Assembly (NCBI GenBank): GCA_034096865.1
Contig: JAWQFJ010016569.1
Coordinates: 16,001 to 80,000 of the forward strand
Length of the DNA stretch: 64,000 bases
Direction: 5' to 3'
Source: Theodoxus fluviatilis
Lineage: Eukaryota; Mollusca; Gastropoda; Cycloneritida; Neritidae
Within the stretch, counting starts at the first letter, position 1. Every line of letters starts with the position of its first letter. The notes under the pieces were generated by a model that saw only the letters and a list, made by a program, of their open reading frames with translations, made no database searches and had not been told where the DNA came from. Position numbers and translations under genes: made by a program. This document shows, piece by piece, positions 22,300 through 33,900 of this stretch.

Positions 22300-22690
22300 A
22301 CCCATTCTCCCCTTCTTGGCGTAGAGACGCCGTTTCTTCTCTTCCTGGCGAGGAGAGAGAGAGAGAACAGCATGGAGATACTCATTCTCCCCTTCTTGCC
22401 GTGAAGACGCCGTTTCTTTCCTTCCTGGCGAGGAGAGAGAGAGAGAACAGCATGGAGATACTCATTCTCCCCTTCTTGGCGTGAAGACGCCGTTTCTTCT
22501 CTTCCTGGCGAGGAGAGAGAGAGAGAACAGCATGGAGATGCCCATTCTCCCCTTCTTGGCGTGAAGACGCCGTTTCTTCTCTTCCTGGCGGGGAGAGAGA
22601 GAGAGAACAGCATGGAGATACCCATTCTCCCCTTCTTGGCGTAGAGACGCCGTTTCTTCTCTTCCTGGCGAGGAGAGATCCTATTCATTC
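22300..22690 (-). repeat. About 80 bp minisatellite, five copies (unit 1)
   Basis: The unit contains CCATTCTCCCCTTCTTGGCG, GACGCCGTTTCTTCTCTTCC and a GAGA run. On the minus strand a frame stays open through the array (22688-22251) although the period is not a multiple of three, so the peptide changes register in each unit. Probably a by-product of composition. Confidence 0.9.
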
Positions 22691-23119
22691 CCCGTCTGTG
22701 CTTGCCGGCGCCTTGGTGGATGGTGCGAGAGAGAGGACAGCACGGAGATACTCATCCTCCCCTGTCCTTCGCTCCTGTCAGGAGTGTGGCAAAGGTTTTG
22801 CTTGAAAACCTGTGATATATCCTATATTTATAGAATGTATCACATAATGGGACAGTCTGGGATCATGGTCCAAATAGACCCCGTTCTCCCGTTATCATTC
22901 GGGTTAGAAATCTCCTTTCCAGGTGGTAGCGATTGCCTTTCAGATCGACTCTGACGAATTCCTCTCCCACTCGTCCCCTGGAAAGTGAGTCATCTAGTCT
23001 TTCCTCCTCATCTGTCTTGAAACCGTGGTGCTCCTGACAAAGATCTTGGGCTTAAGGGGAGACACGGCAGTGCAAAATTTGTGTATTTCTGATTTATGGG
23101 TCATGTTGGGGGTTATTGT

Positions 23120-23570
23120 TGACTCACGTGCGAAGCAAAAGTGAGTCTATGTACTCACCTGTTTCGTCTGTTTGGCCGTCCAGGCGTTGGTACAAACTTT
23201 AACGTTGGATTTTTCTCGGACACTATTAAGTCTATCAGCACCCAATTTGGCATGATGGTGTATGAGACAAGGCGTACAAAAACATACATAGTGACCTTGC
23301 TTCAAGGTCAAGGTCGCAGGGGCCGTCTAAAAAACAGCCATTTTTCAAATTTTCCCAATTTTTGACTGAAGTTTATGAGATTGGATACCTGACCTATATA
23401 TGGTTTATAGGGCAAAGTAATTCCTATCTTTTGATACCAGTTTGATTGACCTTGCTTCAAGGTCAAGGTCACAGGAGCTCTTTAAATTTGGATTGTATAC
23501 ATATTTTGAGGTGACCTTGACCCTGAACTATGCAAGATAACTCTTCCAAACTTCATAAAATTATATTGTA
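23120..23570 (+). mobile_element. HINE-like element copy H9, 3'-truncated (unit 1)
   Basis: Starts TGACTCACGTGCGAAGC and runs to CTTCATAAAATTATATTGTAG, then breaks into unrelated sequence. It has shared differences (GGCCGTCCAGGCGTTGG instead of GGGCGTCC units) also present in unit 2, so it was inserted before the duplication. Confidence 0.85.
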
Positions 23571-24279
23571 GGAGGCAGGACTATCACTTATTTGTTTCAC
23601 CGACAACTTTAATGGACTTGCTGGAGAAGTACACAAGTTTTTTCTTCGCATCCCCATTTTGGTCCACATAATGGCTGGGTTGGCTCCTGCAGGGTTTGAC
23701 TCAAGCACTCTTGGGTTGATCACTCTGTGTAGATCTTGCCTTTGGGGGCCTTTATTTCCATACTCGGAAAGCCAGTCTCCTTATTAAAAAAACCCTGAAC
23801 CCTCTAAAAAGTCCTGAAAACTGACCCCAAAAAACCTGAAAAGCCTGAAAATTTTCATCCCTGGTAGTATAGTATGCAAATGTGTAGTTTACTACTCTCA
23901 ATGCGTAGTGTAAACAGGTCTGGTAAATCAATACCTAATGCCAAGGCTATACCACACAGACATGCCTACCCCAGATTTTCAGTTTCCGCATTCTGACTGG
24001 CAAAATGTGGTATGATCCATATTCGGGACCAAAATTCATATTTTTCACATACTCATCGTATCAACGCAAGTAGGGAATTGACCATTGTACATATTCACTG
24101 CATTTTGAAATAACTGAAAATGACTGATGACTACCAGAACTAAACATTCACCTCAAAAAAGAAAATGCAACTCACTGCGTAGCTTTCAGCTGCTAACCTG
24201 CTACACCGAGGGCGGCTGGTGTGAGCCCCGGTCACTCAGCACTGCTTTCTTTCAGCTGCTGGTTATAGCAGCTCTTGAG

Positions 24280-24624
24280 TCAGTCTAGTTCTTTGCTGGT
24301 GTACACTGTAGCAGCAGGTTTGGACTTGAGGACCAGCAAACTCTCAAGTGTACTGTCAACTAAACTGGATCGCTGATCTGTGCGGTTCTTTCTTATGCAG
24401 GAAAACACTTGCTCACAATGAGCGATTGAATGGGGGATTGTCAAAATCCCACCCATCACAGCAGACAGCTCTGTAGGGCTCCGTCTTCCCAACTGCAGCC
24501 CACTTTTCGTCCATTCGTCCGCGGCAAAATAAAAACAAACAAGGGCCGGTAACTCTGTTACACATGTTCTCAGCGCTTTGTTATCCAAATGCTTTATTAC
24601 CAAGACACAAATTTTTTTTAGCAT
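24280..24624 (-). pseudogene. hAT transposase C-terminal dimerisation domain fragment, unit 1
   Basis: The frame ends with GGILTIPHSIAHCEQVFSCI then RKNRTDQRSSLVDSTLESLL, the hAT-family C-terminal (Dimer_Tnp_hAT) pattern of a small residue, Pro-His-Ser, Cys-Glu-x-Val-Phe-Ser. Upstream residues (KHLDNKALRTCVTELPAL) may belong to the same protein. The N-terminal BED finger and most of the RNase H-like domain are absent, so it is a fragment. Confidence 0.65.
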
Positions 24625-24784
24625 ATGGTGTCAAAATCCATATTTGTAGGCCTCTGCGTATTTCTGTATTTGAGGTCTAAAATCTGTAAAAATCCAGACA
24701 AATCCGTAACGGTAGGCAGGTCTGTCTGTACCACACAACAACCCACCCCACACCAGTTCTGAAGCAACTCTCCTTCAGCTTGCA

Positions 24785-25235
24785 ATCAACATGTGAACAC
24801 AGCAAGGCACACTACAACACAGCAAGGCACACTACAACATGTGAACACAGCAAGGCACACTACAACATGTGAACACAGCAAGGCACACTACAACATGTGA
24901 ACACAGCAAGGCACACTACAACATGTGAACACAGCAAGGCACACTACAACATGTGAACACAGCAAGGCACACTACAACATGTGAACACAGCAAGGCACAC
25001 TACAACATGTGAACACAGCAAGGCATACTACAACATGTGAACACAGCAAGGCACACTACAACATGTGAACACAGCAAGGCACACTACAACATGTGAACAC
25101 AGCAAGGCACACTACAACATGTGAACACAGCAAGGCACACTACAACATGTGAACACAGCAAGGCACACTACAACATGTGGACACAGCAAGGCACACTACA
25201 ACATGTGAACACAGCAAGGCACACTACAACACAGA
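24785..25235 (+). repeat. 28 bp minisatellite, about 15 copies (unit 1)
   Basis: Unit ACATGTGAACACAGCAAGGC followed by ACACTACA. One copy is shortened and a few have single changes. The equivalent place in unit 2 (about 30168-30200) has a single copy. Confidence 0.95.
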
Positions 25236-25406
25236 TAAGGAGTCCATCCATACTGGGAGAGGAGGGGGGGCCGCATCTCCAGGGGTGGGTGGGGACGTCC
25301 TTTTCCATGAAAGAAAGGGAAGAATACACCTACCTGAGGCTGGAGGCGGTTGCTGCCCAAATGGAGGGGGGCCTGAGCTTTGCCCCTGGCTCCCTCCCGC
25401 ACCTAA
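25236..25406. other. Segment present only in unit 1
   Basis: About 170 bp between two CATCTCCA motifs, absent from unit 2, where the sequence passes directly from CCGCATCTCCA to CATTAACC. No coding assignment. Confidence 0.6.
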
Positions 25407-25590
25407 AACCACCAACATCTCCACATTAACCACAGACATCTCCACATTAACCACAACATCTCCACATTAACCACAGACATCTCCACATTAACCACAGACA
25501 TCTCCACATTAACCACAGACATCTCCACATTAACCACAGACATCTCCACATTAACCACAGACATCTCCACATTAACCACAGACATCTCCC
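25407..25590 (+). repeat. 21 bp minisatellite (unit 1)
   Basis: About eight copies of ACAGACATCTCCACATTAACC with one 2-base deletion. Unit 2 retains one copy at about 30240-30262. Confidence 0.93.
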
Positions 25591-26579
25591 TACATCTACG
25601 TCTGCAGTTGCACCTCCTCACACTGTTGGAGATTTCTCCCACACAGCCCATCACCACTTTGCTGTTTTCTCATTGACATACAACTCCAATGTAGTAGTCA
25701 CCAGTTCAAGTTTCTGAAAGTCTATCATCTACAAAGATTACTTTCTAAAAATTAAGCAGTCATGACTAAATATTGTTTTTCTTGATAAATTCTGGCTGCT
25801 AAGAATAAAGCAAATAAACATTTTGTCTTTCATAACATGAACTGGTGAATACTGTACAATTCACAATGACATTTTCCAGTGTAGCTGTATCAATGCACAT
25901 TCACCATTTGTTCTGGAGTAAAAGGCACCCCTTGATTTAACACACTCATGGTCAAGCAAGCTTGTAATAGCAAGGATTGTCAACAACTGCACATACTCTG
26001 TGGCAAAGATAGAAGTTTCCCAATGCCACATGTATGTCACCTTACAACAGAATAAGACTAGGTTTGAGGCCATCCTCAACACATCCTTAGACTAAGAAAA
26101 GACGCCACTTTACAGACATCTTTTCATGAAGAATCATCACAAACTTACGACAAAAAGAATAAAATACATGTAGCGCCAATTCACAAACATCCTAATAAGG
26201 TCTTCTCTTCTTAGAGAGTCATACAAAATATCAAAAGCAAAAACACCATGAGATAATTACTTTAGCATCACTAAATAGTAATGGACGCTTTTAACTTCAC
26301 ATTGGAAGCTCTAGTGGTAAAGAATCCAGATAAGTTTAGCCCCATAAGATTCTATGTTCTCTTCACAGAGCCATGCAGTCAACCGGCTCCAAATAACCAG
26401 CATTACACATTGGCAGCTCAATCCTCCCGTTGTTTTTTGTAACCATTTTCTCAACTCCCATCCTTTCTACAGAATGTATAGGCAGCTGCAACATTTTAAT
26501 GACACTAAAAAGAAGCAGTCTACAAGCATGAAATGGATTGATGGTTCAACCTGCCCACAGCTCTTGGGGCTGGTGCATT

Positions 26580-26741
26580 ATCTTGTATCCCGCAGTTGAT
26601 GTAGAAAATTAGTTGGATGGAGGTCTGCTGGCCATAGCTCTGGTTGTAGCCTCCTCCTTCTTCTTCTTCTTTCCGTTCCTGCCCACGATCATCAATAGTG
26701 ATTACTTTGGCACGTGAATTTTTTACAGGTTGGGGAGTCTG
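26580..26741 (-). CDS. Exon-like segment, copy 2 (unit 2)
   Basis: Same framework (TPQPVKNSRAKVITIDDRGQ ... YGQQTSI) with the tail QLIFYINCGIQD. The GTAAGG donor seen in the other copies is changed to ATAATG here, so this copy may not be spliced in the same way. Confidence 0.35.
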
Positions 26742-27240
26742 GGAAGGTGGGGGGGAGGGGGGGGGGGGGGAAGAGTCACAGTGGTCCCGTCCTAGCGGGA
26801 GGCACGCGACACGAACGTGTCGACAGTGCTGGCCTCAACCACGGCTGGAGGTAGGGCATTCCAGTCCCTTATTGTAGCTTGGTGCAGCTAGTGCTGCAGC
26901 TGAAAGATAAACACCATAATTCAAATACAGTGGAACCCCTGAAATTTGACCTCATTTACAGCTCCCACATTTAACCCTCTGCGTAGTTACCTCCCCTCAC
27001 AGCCGTCGGCGGTTACAGTCGACAGACTGATAGGCGTGTTTGAATCTGGCGCCGTTTGCTATGAATCTTGGGATTGTGAGAGCTCTCTATGCATGGAGTC
27101 TGTACAGAAGAGCCTTGCTTTCATAATAACAGTCGCCATATTTTTTCACTGCAAGTGCGTGAATTTAGAGCGAATTTTGAAGTTACCAATCGAGATAGAC
27201 ACGCTGCTGCGCGATTTTGATTGCGCACGCTGGCCCAGAA

Positions 27241-27357
27241 ATGGCTGAGCTCGATCCTGATGAATAGCGAATCTTTGAAATATTGTTCAATTCTGACTCG
27301 GAAGAAGAATTCCATGGCTTCACAGAGGAAGATTTGGTCGAGTTTGCCACAGACTGA
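27241..27357 (+). pseudogene. Acidic transposase-like N-terminus remnant, unit 2
   Basis: Copy of 21945-22061 with the same in-frame TAG. Downstream, codons for SA in unit 1 read SE. Confidence 0.35.
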
Positions 27358-27589
27358 CAGAGTGACTGATGACGAAATCGAAGTTGAACCAGGCCAGTCC
27401 AAGATTCCGTCAGAGTATGACCACTCATGGTTGCTGTGGCAAGCCACTCTGTCTCCACCCATGCTTCAAGCAGTACCACACCCAAGAGGACTATGTCAGC
27501 TAAGCTTGCTTTCTGTGTATATTTTGATGGAATCTTTTTTGCATGATCATTGATAACATTTAACTGGATGGAGGTCTGCTGGCCATAGC

Positions 27590-28065
27590 AGAGATACCCA
27601 TTCTCCCCTTCTTGGCGTAGAGACGCCGTTTCTTCTCTTCCTGGCGAGGAGAGAGAGAGAGAACAGGATGGAGATACTCATTCTCCCCTTCTTGCCGTGA
27701 AGACGCCGTTTCTTCTCTTCCTGGCGAGGAGAGAGAGAGAGAACAGCATGGAGATACTCATTCTCCCCTTCTTGGCGTGAAGACGCCGTTTCTTCTCTTC
27801 CTGGCGAGGAGAGAGAGAGAGAGAACAGCATGGAGATACTCATTCTCCCCTTCTTGGCGTGAAGACGCCGTTTCTTCTCTTCCTGGCGAGGAGAGAGAGA
27901 GAGAACAGCATGGAGATGCCCATTCTCCCCTTCTTGGCGTAGAGACGCCGTTTCTTCTCTTCCTGGCGAGGAGAGAGAGAGAGAACAGCATGGAGATACC
28001 CATTCTCCCCTTCTTGGCGTAGAGACGCCGTTTCTTCTCTTCCTGGTGAGGAGAGATCCTATTCA
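27590..28065 (-). repeat. About 80 bp minisatellite, six copies (unit 2)
   Basis: As in unit 1 but with six units and one GAGA run longer by 2 bases. Confidence 0.9.
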
Positions 28066-28497
28066 TTCCCCGTCTGTGCTTGCCGGCGCCTTGGTTGATG
28101 GTGCGAGAGAGAGGACATCACGGAGATACTCATCCTCCCCTGTCCTTCGTGCCTGTCAGGAGTGTGGCAAAGGTTTTGCTTGAAAACCTGTGGTATATCC
28201 TATATTTATAGAATGTATCACATAATGGGACAGTCTGGGATCATGGTCCAAATAGACCCCGTTCTCCCGTTATCATTCGGGTTAGAAATCTCCTTTCCAG
28301 GTGGTAGCGATTGCCTTTCAGATCGACTCTGACGAATTCCTCTGCCTCTCGTCCCCTGGAAAGTGAGTCATCTAGTCTTTCCTCCTCATCTGTCTTGAAA
28401 CCGTGGTGCTCCTGACAAAGATCTTGGGCTTAAGGGGAGACACGGCAGTGCAAAATTTGTGTATTTCTGATTTATGGGTCATGTTGGGGGTTATTGT

Positions 28498-28948
28498 TGA
28501 CTCACGTGCGAAGCAAAAGTGAGTCTATTAACTCACCTGTTTCGTCTGTTCGGCCGTCCAGGCGTTGGTACAAACTTTAACGTTGGATTTTTCTCGGACA
28601 CTATTAAGTCTATCAGCACCCAATTTGGCATGATGGTGTATGAGACAAGGCGTACAAAAACATACATAGTGACCTTGCTTCAAGGTCAAGGTCGCAGGGG
28701 CCGTCTAAAAAACAGCCATTTTTCAAATTTTCCCAATTTTTGACTGAAGTTTATGAGATTGGATACCTGACCTATATATGGTTTATAGGGCAAAGTAATT
28801 CCTATCTTTTGATACCAGTTTGATTGACCTTGCTTCAAGGTCAAGGTCACAGGAGCTCTTTAAATTTGGATTGTATACATATTTTGAGGTGACCTTGACC
28901 CTGAACTATGCAAGATAACTCTTCCAAACTTCATAAAATTATATTGTA
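28498..28948 (+). mobile_element. HINE-like element copy H10, 3'-truncated (unit 2)
   Basis: Duplicate of H9 with the same 3' break, so it moved with the segmental duplication and not as an independent insertion. One visible change: TATGTACTCACC became TATTAACTCACC. Confidence 0.87.
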
Positions 28949-29657
28949 GGAGGCAGGACTATCACTTATTTGTTTCACCGACAGCTTTAATGGACTTGCT
29001 GGAGAAGTACACAAGTTTTTTCTTCGCATCCCCATGTTGGTCCACATAATGGCTGGGTTGGCTCCTGCAGGGTTTGACTCAAGCACTCTTGGGTTGATCA
29101 CTCTGTGTAGATCTTGCCTTTGGGGGCCTTTATTTCCATACTCGGAAAGCCAGTCTCCTTATTAAAAAAACCCTGAACCCTCTAAAAAGTCCTGAAAACT
29201 GACCCCCAAAAACCTGAAAAGCCTGAAAATGTTCATCCCTGGTAGTATAGTATGCAAATGTGTAGTTTACTACTCTCAATGCGTAGTGTAAACAGGTCTG
29301 GTAAATCAATACCTAATGCCAAGGCTATACCACACAGACATGCCTACCCCAGATTTTCAGTTTCCGCATTCTGACTGGCAAAATGTGGTATGATCCATAT
29401 TCGGGACCAAAATTCATATTTTTCACATACTCATCGTATCAACGCAAGTAGGGAATTGACCATTGTACATATTCACTGCATTTTGAAATAACTGAAAATG
29501 ACTGATGACTACCAGAACTAAACATTCACCTCAGAAAAGAAAATGCAACTCACTGCGTAGCTTTCAGTCGCTAACCTGCTACACCGAGGGCGGCTGGTGT
29601 GAGCCCCAGTCACTCAGCACTGCTTTATTTCAGCTGCTGGTTATAGCAGCTCTTGAG

Positions 29658-30002
29658 TCAGTCTAGTTCTTTGCTGGTGTACACTGTAGCAGCAGGTTTG
29701 GACTTGAGGACCAGCAAACTCTCAAGTGTACTGTCAACTAAACTGGATCGCTGATCTGTGCGGTTCTTTCTTATGCAGGAAAACACTTGCTCACAATGAG
29801 CGATTGAATGGGGGATTGTCAAAATCCCACCCATCACAGCAGACAGCTCTGTAGGGCTCCGTCTTCCCAACTGCAGCCCACTTTTCGTCCATTCGTCCGC
29901 GGCAAAATAAAAACAAACAAGGGCCGGTAACTCTGTTACACATGTTCTCAGCGCTTTGTTATCCAAATGCTTTATTACCAAGACACAAATGTTTTTTAGC
30001 AT
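29658..30002 (-). pseudogene. hAT C-terminal fragment, unit 2
   Basis: Duplicate of 24280-24624; the only visible protein difference is MLKN for MLKK at the first residues. Confidence 0.65.
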
Positions 30003-31256
30003 ATGGTGTCAAAATCCATATTTGTAGGCCTCTGCATATTTCTGTATTTGAGGTCTAAAATCTGTAAAAATGCAGACAAATCCGTAACGGTAGGCAGGTC
30101 TGTACCTCACAACAACCCACCACCCCACACCAGTTGTGAGGCACCTCTCCTCCAGCTTGCAATCAACATGTGAACACAGCAAGGCACACTACAACACGGA
30201 TAAGGAATCCATCCATACTGGGAGAGGAGGGGGGGCCGCATCTCCACATTAACCACAGACATCTCCCTACATCTACGTCTGCAGTTGCACCTCCTCACAC
30301 TGTTGGAGATTTCTCCCACACAGCCCATCACCACTTTGCTGTTTTCTCATTGACATACAACTCCAATGTAGTAGTCACCAGTTCAACTTTCTGAAAGTCT
30401 TATCATCTACAAAGATTACTTTCTAAAAATTAAACAGTCATGACTAAATATTGTTTTTCTTGATAAATTCTGGCTGCTAAGAATAAAGCAAATAAACATT
30501 TTGTCTTTCATAACATGAACTGGTGAATACTGTACAATTCACAATGACATTTTCCAGTGTAGCTGTATCAATGCACATTCACCATTTGTTCTGGAGTAAA
30601 AGGCACCCCTTGATTTAACACACTCATGGTCAAGCAAGCTTGTAATAGCAAGGATTGTCAACAACTGCACATACTCTGTGGCAAAGATAGAAGTTTCCCA
30701 ATGCCACATGTATGTCACCTTACAACAGAATAAGACTAGGTTTGAGGCCATCCTCAACACATCCTTAGACTAAGAAAAGACGCCACTTTACAGACATCTT
30801 TTCATGAAGAATCATCACAAACTTACGACAAAAAGAATAAAATACATGTAGCGCCAATTCACAAACATCCTAATAAGGTCTTCTCTTCTTAGAGAGTCAT
30901 ACAAAATATCAAAAGCAAAAACACCATGAGATAATTACTTTAGCATCACTAAATAGTAATGGACGCTTTTAACTTCACATTGGAAGCTCTAGTGGTAAAG
31001 AATCCAGATAAGTTTAGCCCCATAAGATTCTATGTTCTCTTCACAGAGCCATGCAGTCAACCGGCTCCAAATAACCAGCATTACACATTGGCAGCTCAAT
31101 CCTCCCATTGTTTGTTGTAACCATTTTCTCAACTCCCATCCTTTCTACAGAATGTATAGGCAGCTGCAACATTTTAATGACACTAAAAAGAAGCAGTCTA
31201 CAAGCATGAAATGGATTGATGGTTCAACCTGCCCACAGCTCTTGGGGCTGGTGCCT

Positions 31257-31443
31257 TACCTTCAAATGGACAGTTGATGTAAAATACCAGGCTCTGTTGG
31301 CCTGCAGCAACACCTGAATGGATGGAGGTCTGCTGGCCATAGCTCTGGTTGTAGCCTCCTCCTTCTTCTTCTTCTTTCCGTTCCTGCCCACGATCATCAA
31401 TAGTAATTACTTTGGCACGTGAATTTTTTACAGGTTGGGGAGT
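31257..31443 (-). CDS. Exon-like segment, copy 3a (unit 3)
   Basis: Framework as in copy 1. The tail is longer, with an insertion (HSGVAAGQQSL) before VFYINCPFEG and the GTAAGG donor. Preceded on the minus strand by the longest C run. Confidence 0.4.
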
Positions 31444-31453
31444 CTGGGGAGGT

Positions 31454-31457
<4 letters not shown>

Positions 31458-31488
<31 letters not shown>
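31458..31488 (+). repeat. Poly-G tract of about 30
   Basis: Uninterrupted G run next to exon-like copy 3a. Shorter runs sit at the same place beside copy 3b (about 31727-31743) and 3c (about 31989-32000). Confidence 0.9.
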
Positions 31489-31559
31489 AGTCACAGTGGT
31501 CCCGTCCTAGCGGATTGATGGTTCAACCTGCCCACAGCTCTTGGGGCTGGTGCCTTACC

Positions 31560-31716
31560 TTCTAATGTACACCCAATGTAGAAATTGAATTGGATGGAGG
31601 TCTGCTGGCCATAGCTCTGGTTGTAGCCTCCTCCTTCTTCTTCTTCTTTCCGTTTCTGCCCACGATCATCAATAGTGATTACTTTGGCACGTGAATTTTT
31701 TACAGGTTGGGGAGTC
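31560..31716 (-). CDS. Exon-like segment, copy 3b (unit 3)
   Basis: Tail QFNFYIGCTLEG before GTAAGG. The block from the poly-G to GATTGATGGTTCAACC is repeated, showing that the triplication unit is about 260-280 bp. Confidence 0.4.
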
Positions 31717-31817
31717 TGGGGAGGTGGGGGGGGGGGGGGGGGGAAGAGTCACAGTGGTCCCGTCCTAGCGGATTGATGGTTCAACCTGCCCACAGCTCTT
31801 GGGGCTGGTGCCTTACC

Positions 31818-31984
31818 TTCAAACTAGCATCCTATGTAAAATAGCAGGGTCTGTTGGATGGAGGTCTGCTGGCCATAGCTCTGGTTGTAGCCTCCTTCTT
31901 CTTCTTCTTCTTTCCGTTCCTGCCCACGATCATCAATAGTGATTACTTTGGCACGTGAATTTTTTACAGGTTGGGGAGTCTGGG
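31818..31984 (-). pseudogene. Exon-like segment, copy 3c (unit 3), with stop
   Basis: Tail QQTLLFYIGC then TAG, followed by FEG and the donor. The stop lies where other copies have a small residue or proline. Confidence 0.4.
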
Positions 31985-32470
31985 GAGGTGGGGGGGGGGG
32001 AAGAGTCACAGTGGTCCCGTCCTAGCGGGAGGCACGCGACACGAACGTGTCGACAGTGCTGGCCTCAACCACGGCTGGAGGTAGGGCATTCCAGTCCCTT
32101 ATTGTAGCTTGGTGCAGCTAGTGCTGCAGCTGAAAGATAAACACCATAATTCAAATACAGTGGAACCCCTGAAATTTGACCTCATTTACAGCTCCCACAT
32201 TTAACCCGCTGCGTAGTTACCTCCCCTCACAGCCGTCGGCGGTTACAGTCGACAGACTGATAGGCGTGTTTGAATCTGGCGCCGTTTGCTATGAATCTTG
32301 GGATTGTGAGAGCTCTCTACGCATGGAGTCTGCACAGAAGAGCCTTGCTTTCATAATAACAGTCGCCATATTTTTTCACTGCAAGTGCGTGAATTTAGAG
32401 CGAATTTTGAAGTTACCGATCGAGATAGACACGCTGCTGCGCGATTTTGATTGCGCACGCTGGCCCAGAA

Positions 32471-32587
32471 ATGGCTGAGCTCGATCCTGATGAATAGCGA
32501 ATCTTTGAAATATTGTTCAATTCTGACTCGGAAGAAGAATTCCATGGCTTCACAGAGGAAGATTTGGTCGAGTTTGCCACAGACTGA
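32471..32587 (+). pseudogene. Acidic transposase-like N-terminus remnant, unit 3
   Basis: Third copy of the MAELDPDE-stop frame, as in units 1 and 2. Confidence 0.35.
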
Positions 32588-32787
32588 CAGAGTGACTGAT
32601 GACGAAATCGAAGTTGAACCAGGCCAGTCCAAGATTCCGTCTGCGTATGACCACTCATGGTTGCTGTGGCAAGCCACCCTGTCTCCACCCATGCTTCAAG
32701 CAGTACCACACCCAAGAGGACTATGTCAGCTAAGCTTGCTTTCTGTGTATATTTTGATGGAATCTTTTTTGCATGATCATTGATAAC

Positions 32788-33083
32788 TAACTCAGCTCCA
32801 GCATAGTGAGTGTGGAAAGCCACTCTGTCTCCACCCATCCCATGCTTCAAACAGTACCACACCCAAGAGGAATATGTCAGTGTGCTTGCTTTCTGTGAAT
32901 ATTTTGATGGATCTTTCAACCCTTTTTGCATGAACATTGATAACTACAATTTTCTGTAATCCTTGCATGCCTAAAACTTACTGTAGCTCAAGTTCTGTAA
33001 ATAAAATCCTAACAAAAATTTACCAGTGTTCTTGTGTCCTTCCTTGACATTCACTTTTTTTTACAGCTTTCATTCAAGATATA
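32788..33083. other. Diverged repeat of the unit 3 end, then spacer
   Basis: 32810-32942 is a diverged second copy of about 32660-32786 (GGAAAGCCACTCTGTCTCC ... GCATGAACATTGATAAC). The rest to 33083 is non-coding. The minus-strand frame across both copies (MFMQKGLKDPSKYSQKAS ... INDHAKKIPSKYTQKAS) repeats a similar peptide, an effect of the duplication. Confidence 0.6.
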
Positions 33084-33900
33084 ACAAGAAGGGCAAAGCC
33101 CATACGACTCACATGGTTGACCTTGACCTTTATATGACCTTGACCATCAGGTGACCTTCAAGGTCAAGGTCAAACCACTAAACCTACCAACGACATCATA
33201 CACAAAGAAATGCTTTACACATTTTTCCTACCAAAATACAAGGTCATGCAACACAAAGCTGTTAATTCAAGACATAGGAAGCACAATGGTGCTTATTGGC
33301 ACTTTCTACCATGAGATATAGTCACTTTTAGTGGTTCACTACCCCATTTTGGTCACATTTCATAAGGGTCAAAGTGACCTTGACCTTGATGATATGTGAA
33401 CAAATGTGTCTCATGATGATAATTATTAAGTTTGAAACAGTTATCTTCCATAGTTCAGGGTCAAGGTCACTTCAAAATATGTATACAATCCAACTTTGAA
33501 GAGCTCCTGTGACCTTGACCTTGAAGCAAGGTCAACCAAACTGGTATCAAAAGATAGGGCTTGCTTTGACCTATATACCACTTGTAGCTAAGGTCGCCAT
33601 TCTCAATAACGTGGGAGAAAATTGGGAAAATGTGAAAAATGACTGTTTTTGAGACCACATTTATGGCTCCTGTGACCTTGACCTTGAAGCAAGGTCAAGT
33701 CACCATGTATGGTTTTTGAGGCCTTGTCATCATACACCATCATGCCACATTTGGTGTTGATAGACTTAATAGTCTTTGAGAAAAATCCAACGTTTAAGTT
33801 TTTTACGCCCGGATGGACGCCCGGACGGACGGACGGCCGGTCGGACGGACCGACGACACGGCTGAGTACATAGACTCACTTTTGCTTCGCATGTGAGTCA
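33084..33900 (-). mobile_element. HINE-like element copy H11, minus orientation
   Basis: The only complete copy on the minus strand. It belongs to a subfamily with H12, sharing CCCACGTTATTAAGAATGGC-like and AGCTACAAGTGGTATATAGG-like segments instead of the usual CTGACCTATATATGG. The CCGT/CCGG tract is 33800-33855. Confidence 0.87.

Larger units (their letters stand above)
20591..25889. repeat. Segmental duplication, unit 1 (5.3 kb)
   Basis: Starts TCAATGCACATTCACC and is repeated nearly base for base at 25890 and 30568. The unit contains, in order: a non-coding block, the exon-like segment, the acidic N-terminus remnant, an 80 bp minisatellite, HINE copy H9, a hAT fragment, and two minisatellites. 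Tandem and head-to-tail. Unit 1 is longest because its terminal minisatellites are expanded. Confidence 0.93.
25890..30567. repeat. Segmental duplication, unit 2 (4.7 kb)
   Basis: Same order as unit 1. It differs by few substitutions, one extra 80 bp minisatellite copy and collapsed terminal minisatellites, which account for the 620 bp length difference. Confidence 0.93.
30568..32787. repeat. Segmental duplication, unit 3, partial
   Basis: Matches the first 1.7 kb of units 1 and 2, with the exon-like segment triplicated, and stops after the acidic N-terminus remnant at GATCATTGATAAC. The minisatellite, H9/H10, hAT and terminal repeats are absent. Confidence 0.92.

Noticed and set aside
22251..22688. 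145-codon minus-strand frame as a gene
   Set aside because: It lies in an 80 bp minisatellite, changes register at every unit and has a low-complexity Ser/Leu/Arg content.
24785..25235. CRISPR-like regular 28 bp array, also the 29 bp array at 48186 and the 59 bp array at 41582
   Set aside because: Units are directly adjacent with no unique spacers, no cas genes are present and the context is eukaryotic; they are minisatellites.
21283..31984. Variable-tail exon copies as a secreted toxin-like or immune gene
   Set aside because: There is no signal peptide, only one cysteine per tail and no family match; I report the variation but not that function.
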